NCBI GenBank assembly: GCA_947176055.1
Contig: CAMWPE010000075.1
Location: 1 to 10,279, forward strand
Origin: an uncultured Desulfovibrio sp.
GTDB lineage: Bacteria > Desulfobacterota > Desulfovibrionia > Desulfovibrionales > Desulfovibrionaceae
Length of the DNA: 10,279 bases
Reading direction: 5' to 3'
A program made the translations under genes and the position numbers. How positions within the stretch are numbered: the stretch's first letter is position 1; each line of letters begins with the position of its first letter. Below the pieces are notes generated by a model. It searched no databases. It was not told the origin of the DNA and worked only from the letters and a program-made list of their open reading frames with translations. Shown in pieces: positions 5,547 to 10,279 of this stretch.

Positions 5547-7223
5547 CTATACGGCGGCGACTACGGGCACTATTAATGGATCCCGCTCCAGCACGTCCCG
5601 GAAAAAACGGCGCAGGGTGTGTTTGATATTTTCCCTTAATCTCGCGGGGTGGGGATTCAGTTCTATCTGCTCGATTACCAAGCATTTGGCGTCTTCGAGC
5701 AAATAACTCAATTGCTGTTCGTAAACGAAGCCGCGGGAGGTGATTTCAGGGCCTTTAATTATACTGCCGTCGTTTTCATCGAGGATAACGTCGACGATGA
5801 CCACGCCTTCCTCCCCTAGGATTCGCCTCTCCTTCAGGACGGAGGCGCCCACGTCGCCCACGCCCTTGCCGTCGACCAGTGTATAGTTTACCGGGACGGA
5901 GGGTCCGATTCCGCCGCCGTCGCGATCAAGGGTCAATGGCTGGCCGTTTTCCAGAACCATGGCGCGTCCTTTTTCCACGCCGCATTCCTCGGCCAGGCGC
6001 GCGTGCATGACCAGATGCTGATATTCGCCGTGAATGGGCAGGAAGTATTCCGGCCTCGCGGCCATGATCATTTCCCTAAGTTCCTCCCTGTGGGCGTGAC
6101 CGGAGGCGTGGACGGCCCGCGATTGCTCGTAATGGACTTCCGCTCCCAGTTTAAACATATCGTTAATCATTTTCGAAATGGGCCGCGCGTTGCCGGGGAT
6201 TACGCGGGAGCTCATGACGACGGTGTCCCCGGCCTGGATGGAAAGCTGTTTGTGATCGCCCCTGGCCATGCGCGAAAGCGCCGACAGAGGCTCGCCTTGA
6301 GCTCCGGTTACGATGATCGTTATTTTATCGTCCGGCAGATCCGGCACGCCGTAAAAAGCGTTGTGAAAATCCGGAGGCAAAGCGAGATCACCCAGGCTCG
6401 AGGCTATATCAATATTGCTGGCCAGGGACTTGCCGCTAATTATGACGCTCCGTCCGTATTTCGCGGAAAGATCGCAGACCTCCTGAATCCGCTGGATATG
6501 GCTGGAGAAGAGGGTGACGATAATCCTGCCCGGCGCGGCCGCGAAAATTTTGTCAAGGGAGTCGCGCACTTCGCGCTCGGTGAGGGAAAATCCTTCGCGC
6601 ATGACGTTGGTCGAGTCGGACAAGAGCAACCGGACGCCCTTATCGCCGGCAAACTGGCGAAAGTCGTCCATGTTCGTTCCAGGACCGTCGAGTGGGGCCG
6701 GATCGATTTTAAAATCGCCGCTGTGGATAACCTTTCCTACCGGAGTTTCGACTCCCAGGCCAAAACCGTGCGGTATGGAATGGCAGACCGGGAAAAAATG
6801 AAAAGTCATCCCGCCCAGACTTACGGCGTCGCCCGCCTTTACGGCGATTAACTCCGCCTGTTTTTCGAGGCCGAATTCCTCCAGTTTCTTGCGGACAAGG
6901 GCCAGGGTGAATCTGGAGCCGTAAATTTTCGTTCCCTTCAGCTCCGGGAGGATCCAGGGCAGGGCGCCGATGTGATCCTCGTGTCCGTGAGTGAGCACAA
7001 TGCCGCGGAGTTTGTCCTTGATTGCGCGCATGGCGCCAAAATGGGGGATAAGCACGTCCACGCCAAGGTGCGAATCGTCCGGAAACATCAGGCCGCAATC
7101 AATCATGGCGATCTGGTCGTCGTATTCCCAGAGCTGGCAATTAAGGCCAATTTCGCCCAGACCTCCGAGCGGGGTTATTTTCAGGGCTTGTGTTGTCGTC
7201 GAGCCGTTTTCCTGGTCTGTCAT
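5547..7223 (-). CDS. rnj: Ribonuclease J (metallo-beta-lactamase / beta-CASP family)
   Basis: RNase J is a cytoplasmic zinc-dependent nuclease with 5'-3' exonuclease and endonuclease activity, involved in mRNA decay and rRNA maturation. The 558-residue length is typical. The metallo-beta-lactamase core shows ITPLGGLGEIGLN (16-28), the metal motif HGHEDH (79-84), PVCHSIPH with H148, and HSGDFKID with D170. The beta-CASP segment follows with LFSSHIQR and HASGHAHREE (372-380), the conserved H-x-S-G-H motif, then PIHGE near 400. The C-terminal part, with ITSRGFVY, matches the RNase J C-terminal domain. The start at 7223 gives the expected N-terminus, although no clear Shine-Dalgarno precedes it. 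It lies 48 bases downstream of tolC on the same strand and is probably co-transcribed. No frameshift or missing catalytic residue was seen. Confidence 0.95.
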   Translation of the reverse strand: MTDQENGSTTTQALKITPLGGLGEIGLNCQLWEYDDQIAMIDCGLMFPDDSHLGVDVLIPHFGAMRAIKDKLRGIVLTHGHEDHIGALPWILPELKGTKIYGSRFTLALVRKKLEEFGLEKQAELIAVKAGDAVSLGGMTFHFFPVCHSIPHGFGLGVETPVGKVIHSGDFKIDPAPLDGPGTNMDDFRQFAGDKGVRLLLSDSTNVMREGFSLTEREVRDSLDKIFAAAPGRIIVTLFSSHIQRIQEVCDLSAKYGRSVIISGKSLASNIDIASSLGDLALPPDFHNAFYGVPDLPDDKITIIVTGAQGEPLSALSRMARGDHKQLSIQAGDTVVMSSRVIPGNARPISKMINDMFKLGAEVHYEQSRAVHASGHAHREELREMIMAARPEYFLPIHGEYQHLVMHARLAEECGVEKGRAMVLENGQPLTLDRDGGGIGPSVPVNYTLVDGKGVGDVGASVLKERRILGEEGVVIVDVILDENDGSIIKGPEITSRGFVYEQQLSYLLEDAKCLVIEQIELNPHPARLRENIKHTLRRFFRDVLERDPLIVPVVAAV

Positions 7224-7271
7224 ATATTTGATTTTTACCGGAGCTTGCGGGTTGTGGCTGATTTGGACTCT

Positions 7272-8681
7272 CTATGGCCGGAGCAGATCCGGATGATATT
7301 CGCCCATGGCCACATAAAGCTGGGCCAGGGCCGTGAGGTAGTCCGCCCTTGCGGAAGTCAGGGAGGCCTGGGCGCGCAGGAGATTGGAGGAGGCGTTCAG
7401 CACGTCGAAGTTGGTGCCGACCTGCTCCTGATAGCGGGCGAGAGCCGCCTCGTAGGATTCGGTAGCCTGGGCGACGGCCTTTTCGGCGACGGCGATGCGT
7501 TTTTCGGCCTCGCGAACGGCAAGGAAGCGCGATTTTACGTCGTAACCCGCGTTCAGCTTGAGATCTTCTTCCTCGAATTTCATTTGTTTGACGACTTGCT
7601 CCGCCGCGCGGTCATCGAAGAATGTCGTTCCCCATTGAAAAACGTTCCAGGTAGCCCGGCCCCCTATTTCCCATGTTTGCGAGCGCGAGCCCCTGTCGCC
7701 CCGCTCCTGCAAATCGGGGGTGTTCCCTCTTTGCGTTACGCTGTAGTAAGCCTCGATCTGCGGATAATAATCGCTCTGAACCGCCATCCGGTCCTTTTTC
7801 GCGATTTCCACGGCCTTGGCGGCGATATAGAGATCCGGCCTGTTCGCGTAGGCGCGATTGAGGCATTCTTCCAGGGTAAGTTTAAATGGAACATGAGCGA
7901 GCTTGCCAGTGTAGGCGACGCTCATATTGGCTGGGTAGCCTAACAGGGTGTTCAGCCGGGCCAGCGCGTTGGCCCGGAGGTTTTCGGCCTCGATGAGGGT
8001 CGTTTCCGCCTGGCTTACGTCCACTTCAGCTTGCAACACGTCCAGGCGCGGCCTCAAACCAACTTCGTAAAAAGCGCGTGTAATCCGGAGCTGATCCCGC
8101 AAGCGCGCCAGAGCGTCCCTTTCGCTGGCCACGTTTTCTTCATAGCGCAGGCAGTTGAGAAATTCGGCCTGAACATTTCCGGTCATGGCCAGTTCGGCCT
8201 GGCGCAGGGCCGCCTTGTCGCTGTCGGCCTGGAGCGCGGCCCGCTGATAATTCGCGAGCAGGCGCAACCCCTGGAAAACAGGTTGCGTAGCTTCCGCTGT
8301 CCAGGCGTAGGTTCCCAGCTCGGGCGGCCGGGAGGAAGTCGGGGAGGTTTTTGCCTCCTGCTTTACCGCCGAATAGCTCATGCCCAGCCTGGGGCCGAAA
8401 GCTCCGCGGCGCGATTTGCGGGTTTCTTCCGAAGACCGGCTTTTAGCTTCCGAACTTCCCAGGGAGGGATTATGTTTGAGGGCTCTTTCCACGGCTTCCA
8501 GCATATTTACAGGATGCGGGGGAGCTGGCCGCGAGCGATGATCCGTCAGCGTTCTCCCGCCCTTGTAAATGGGCGAAGAGGAATTCTCTTTCGCCAACGC
8601 TGGAGGGGCGAAAAAAAGCGGACAAAGGACGAAGGCGAGAAAAAGGCTCAAAGAGAGAAAGGACAAGGCCGGTTCGCGCAT
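7272..8681 (-). CDS. tolC: TolC-family outer-membrane efflux/secretion protein
   Basis: This is an outer-membrane channel of the TolC family, the trimeric exit duct for type I secretion systems and RND or MFP-linked efflux pumps. With the start at 8681 it has 469 residues. The signal peptide runs from MREPALSFLSL to about APPALA-KE (cut near residue 30). Two outer-membrane efflux domains follow, rich in Ala/Gln/Glu heptads typical of the alpha-barrel. Signatures include MLEAVERALKHNPSL near the N-terminus, the mid-repeat LTLEECLNRAYANRPDL, and the C-terminal repeat RYQEQVGTNFDVLNASSNLL with ARADYLTALAQLYVAMG. A longer frame opens at a TTG at 8750 but adds 23 polar residues ahead of the signal peptide, so the ATG at 8681 is preferred despite a weak ribosome site. 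No export ATPase or adaptor lies next to it, so the substrate is unknown. It is divergent from tolQ. Confidence 0.93.
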   Translation of the reverse strand: MREPALSFLSLSLFLAFVLCPLFFAPPALAKENSSSPIYKGGRTLTDHRSRPAPPHPVNMLEAVERALKHNPSLGSSEAKSRSSEETRKSRRGAFGPRLGMSYSAVKQEAKTSPTSSRPPELGTYAWTAEATQPVFQGLRLLANYQRAALQADSDKAALRQAELAMTGNVQAEFLNCLRYEENVASERDALARLRDQLRITRAFYEVGLRPRLDVLQAEVDVSQAETTLIEAENLRANALARLNTLLGYPANMSVAYTGKLAHVPFKLTLEECLNRAYANRPDLYIAAKAVEIAKKDRMAVQSDYYPQIEAYYSVTQRGNTPDLQERGDRGSRSQTWEIGGRATWNVFQWGTTFFDDRAAEQVVKQMKFEEEDLKLNAGYDVKSRFLAVREAEKRIAVAEKAVAQATESYEAALARYQEQVGTNFDVLNASSNLLRAQASLTSARADYLTALAQLYVAMGEYHPDLLRP

Positions 8682-8819
8682 TGCGACAGGATAATCAAGG
8701 TCGCCGATCTTTGCAAGAGACCGGATTATCAAATTTATTCGCCAATTCAACGAGACCGCGAGGACATTAAACTCCGCGCGGGGGAGTCGCGGACAACGAC
8801 GCTGTTTATAAAAAAAGTC

Positions 8820-8848
8820 TTGAAAAAATCGCGATTGTTGTCCATTCT
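8820..8848 (+). promoter_or_regulatory. Weak candidate promoter for tolQRA
   Basis: TTGAAA (8820-8825, five of six -35 consensus bases) is followed after 17 bases by CATTCT (8843-8848, only three of six -10 bases). It lies about 50 bases before the tolQ ATG in the divergent region. The poor -10 makes this tentative. The perfect inverted repeat at 8850-8869 would fall on the start site. Confidence 0.25.
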
Positions 8849-8849
8849 T

Positions 8850-8869
8850 TCCGGATACAAAAATCCGGA
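8850..8869. repeat. Perfect inverted repeat in the tolQ leader
   Basis: TCCGGAT and ATCCGGA, separated by ACAAAA, form a 7-bp perfect dyad about 30 bases upstream of the tolQ start. No T-run follows on either strand, so it is not a simple terminator. It could be an operator or a leader-mRNA hairpin. It is the most obvious structure in the 215-base gap between tolC and tolQ (8682-8896), in which I see no gene. Confidence 0.55.
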
Positions 8870-8896
8870 CAGATTAAGCCGTCGCTGGAGATATGG

Positions 8897-9592
8897 ATGG
8901 AATTCAATATTATCACCATGGTTAAAAACGCCAGTCTGGTGGCGCAGATAGTCCTGGGACTTCTGGTGCTGATGTCCATCGCCAGCTGGGGATTGATGTT
9001 TCAGAAATATTTTTCCCTCTCCTCGGCTCGCAAGAAGGCGGAGGGCGGTATCGACCGTTTTGACAAGGCCGCGAATTTGCGCGACGCCGTGCAGTCGTTG
9101 GGGGCCGATCCCGCTTCGCCGCTCTATTATATCGCTCATCAGGGGGTGCTGGAATTTAATCGTTCCCGCGAGCTGGGCAACGCTCCCGAAGTGGTCGTGG
9201 ACAATGTCCGCAGGGCTTTGCGGCAGGGAGCGGCCAGCGAGCTGGCCCGGTTGCAAAGTTCCCTGTCCTTTCTTGCGACAACCGCGAACACGGCGCCATT
9301 CATCGGTCTTTTCGGCACTGTCTGGGGCATCATGAATTCGTTTCATTCCATAGGTCTATCCAAATCCGCTTCGCTGGCGACGGTGGCGCCGGGCATATCC
9401 GAAGCTCTCGTGGCCACGGCCATCGGTCTGGCCGTGGCAATCCCCGCCACCGTGGGTTACAATTTGTTTCTGGGCATCCTTTCCCAGGTCGACACCCTCA
9501 TGGTAAATTTTACCGGCTTTTTTCTAAATCGCGTCCAACGCGAATTAAACGCGCACCGGCCGGCGCAAAGAACCGGCGCCACAGAGCTATAG
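8897..9592 (+). CDS. tolQ: TolQ/ExbB-family proton-channel protein
   Basis: TolQ is the inner-membrane stator of the Tol-Pal (or Ton) motor, which uses the proton gradient with TolR to drive TolA. The 231-residue protein has the three expected membrane helices: about 12-36 (LVAQIVLGLLVLMSIASWGLM), about 126-150 and about 163-195. The hallmark TAPFIGLFGTVWGIMNSF (132-149) and ATVAPGISEALVATAIGLAV (161-180) are present, including the conserved channel-lining Thr residues. A polar cytoplasmic region lies between helices 1 and 2. The start at 8897 has a GGAG six bases upstream; an ATG at 8893 is out of frame and short. It heads a plus-strand cluster with tolR and a tolA/tonB-like gene, which favours TolQ over ExbB, although ExbB cannot be excluded from sequence alone. 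Confidence 0.93.
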   Translation: MEFNIITMVKNASLVAQIVLGLLVLMSIASWGLMFQKYFSLSSARKKAEGGIDRFDKAANLRDAVQSLGADPASPLYYIAHQGVLEFNRSRELGNAPEVVVDNVRRALRQGAASELARLQSSLSFLATTANTAPFIGLFGTVWGIMNSFHSIGLSKSASLATVAPGISEALVATAIGLAVAIPATVGYNLFLGILSQVDTLMVNFTGFFLNRVQRELNAHRPAQRTGATEL

Positions 9593-9649
9593 CGGACGCG
9601 CCCGGAAGTTATATAAATAAGCGACACATTTCCGACAATAGCGGACGCG
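9589..9649. repeat. 12-bp direct repeat bracketing the tolQ-tolR junction
   Basis: ATAGCGGACGCG occurs at 9589-9600, where it contains the tolQ stop codon, and again at 9638-9649, four bases before the tolR ATG. The intervening 37 bases are A/T-rich (TTATATAAATAA). The repeats may mark a duplication or insertion scar that widened an otherwise tight operon junction. Confidence 0.6.
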
Positions 9650-9653
9650 TTTT

Positions 9654-10088
9654 ATGAACAATAAATTTGTGGCGGAAATTAACGTTACGCCCTTCGTGGA
9701 CGTCATGCTGGTTTTGCTCATTATCTTCATGGTAGCCACGCCGATGATGAACGAGGGGCTCGAGGTGGATCTGCCGCAAACCAGGCAGGTCGAAGTCCTG
9801 CCGACCGAAAACGAAAACCTGGTGCTGACTATCCGGCGCGACGGCGCGATTTATCTGGACGAATACGCCGTCAATTCCCTGCCAGAGCTCGCGGGATATT
9901 TGCAAAAGCTGGTGAAAGAGAAGAACCGCAGCCTGTTTTTGCAGGCGGACAAGGAAGTGCCCTACGGAATAGTTGTCGAGGTGATGGGCGAGATCAAGGC
10001 TTGCGGGATAGAAAATCTCGGGGTTTTGGCCGAGCCCGGCGATCCGCGCCTGCCCAGTCAGCAAAACGGGGACGAGAAGAAGGAATAA
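9654..10088 (+). CDS. tolR: TolR/ExbD-family protein
   Basis: TolR is a single-pass inner-membrane protein whose transmembrane Asp helps conduct protons through the TolQ channel and whose periplasmic domain contacts peptidoglycan. The 144-residue protein starts with a short cytoplasmic MNNKFVAE and then the diagnostic INVTPFVDVMLVLLIIFMVATPMM (9-32), with the essential Asp at residue 16. The periplasmic part contains LEVDLPQT and the C-terminal VPYGIVVEVMGEIKACGIENLGVLAEP typical of TolR/ExbD. It starts 61 bases after tolQ. In-frame stops at 9618 and 9639 rule out a longer N-terminus, and the ribosome site is weak. The next gene starts at the base after its stop codon, so tight translational coupling is likely. 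Confidence 0.93.
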   Translation: MNNKFVAEINVTPFVDVMLVLLIIFMVATPMMNEGLEVDLPQTRQVEVLPTENENLVLTIRRDGAIYLDEYAVNSLPELAGYLQKLVKEKNRSLFLQADKEVPYGIVVEVMGEIKACGIENLGVLAEPGDPRLPSQQNGDEKKE

Positions 10089-10279
10089 ATGCGCGTCGCG
10101 GCTTATATTCTTTCCCTGTGTCTTCATACCGCAGTGTTTCTGGCCATCTGGTTCTGGCCTTCCGGGGCTCCGTTAAAGCTGGATTCCCCGCCCATAACAA
10201 TCAGTCTTGTGGACGGCGCCATGGGCGGCAACCGGACTCCCTCCCCCATTCTGGGTCATATGGGCGAAACAGGCGTAGG
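10089..10279 (+). CDS. TolA/TonB-like energy-transducing protein, N-terminal part (cut by window edge)
   Basis: Sixty-three codons are visible. The protein begins MRVAAYILSLCLHTAVFLAIWFW, a single N-terminal anchor helix containing Ser9 and His13 in the S-x3-H arrangement that TolA and TonB use to engage TolQ/ExbB. A short Pro-containing periplasmic segment follows (LDSPPITISLVDG, then GGNRTPSPILGH) and continues past the window. The start codon directly abuts the tolR stop at 10086-10088, and AAGGA just upstream is a reasonable Shine-Dalgarno. Position after tolQ and tolR favours TolA, but the distinguishing long helix and C-terminal domain are out of view, so TonB remains possible. Confidence 0.8.
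   Translation, partial: MRVAAYILSLCLHTAVFLAIWFWPSGAPLKLDSPPITISLVDGAMGGNRTPSPILGHMGETGV

Noticed and set aside
8031..8951. Long plus-strand open frame (306 codons) opposite tolC and running into tolQ
   Set aside because: The minus strand carries a clear TolC protein and the plus-strand translation is low-complexity and basic with no domain. It also overlaps the tolQ start.

Overview
The window looks like chromosomal DNA of a Gram-negative, anaerobic, hydrogen-metabolising bacterium, most likely a member of the former Deltaproteobacteria (Desulfobacterota, Desulfovibrionales-like). The grounds are a Tat-exported periplasmic HynBA-type [NiFe] hydrogenase with its maturation protease, an RNase J, an outer-membrane TolC and a tolQ-tolR-tolA/tonB cluster. 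The lineage is inferred from family resemblance recalled from memory, not from a search.

Layout. (1) Bases 1-1898 are an accessory patch, locally much richer in A+T (bases 301-360 are 19/60 G+C, against 35/60 for bases 3781-3840). It holds the N-terminal part of one EcoRI-type adenine methyltransferase (cut by the window edge), a decayed HigB/HigA-like toxin-antitoxin pair on the plus strand, and a complete second EcoRI-type methyltransferase. The two methyltransferases are paralogues on the same strand, 1723 bases apart. (2) Bases 1935-5127, minus strand, are the hydrogenase operon, read as small subunit, large subunit, then maturation protease. A good sigma70-like promoter lies upstream. 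Two tetraloop hairpins, the second terminator-like, separate the large subunit from the protease. (3) Bases 5268-8681, minus strand, encode TolC, then RNase J, then a small putative exported protein. (4) A 215-base divergent region separates tolC from the plus-strand genes tolQ, tolR and a truncated tolA/tonB-like gene that runs off the window.

How the genes work together. The hydrogenase oxidises or produces H2 in the periplasm, and its protease trims the large subunit after nickel insertion. TolC supplies an outer-membrane export duct. TolQ, TolR and the TolA/TonB-like protein form a proton-driven motor linking inner and outer membranes. RNase J is a housekeeping mRNA and rRNA nuclease. The methyltransferase/toxin-antitoxin patch is selfish or defence DNA inserted next to the hydrogenase operon and partly decayed. 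I see no convincing wholly new system. The most informative non-routine features are the damaged toxin-antitoxin pair, whose antitoxin ORF stays open through two compensating frameshifts, the tandem EcoRI-type methyltransferases with no endonuclease in view, and the paired tetraloop hairpins inside the hydrogenase operon.
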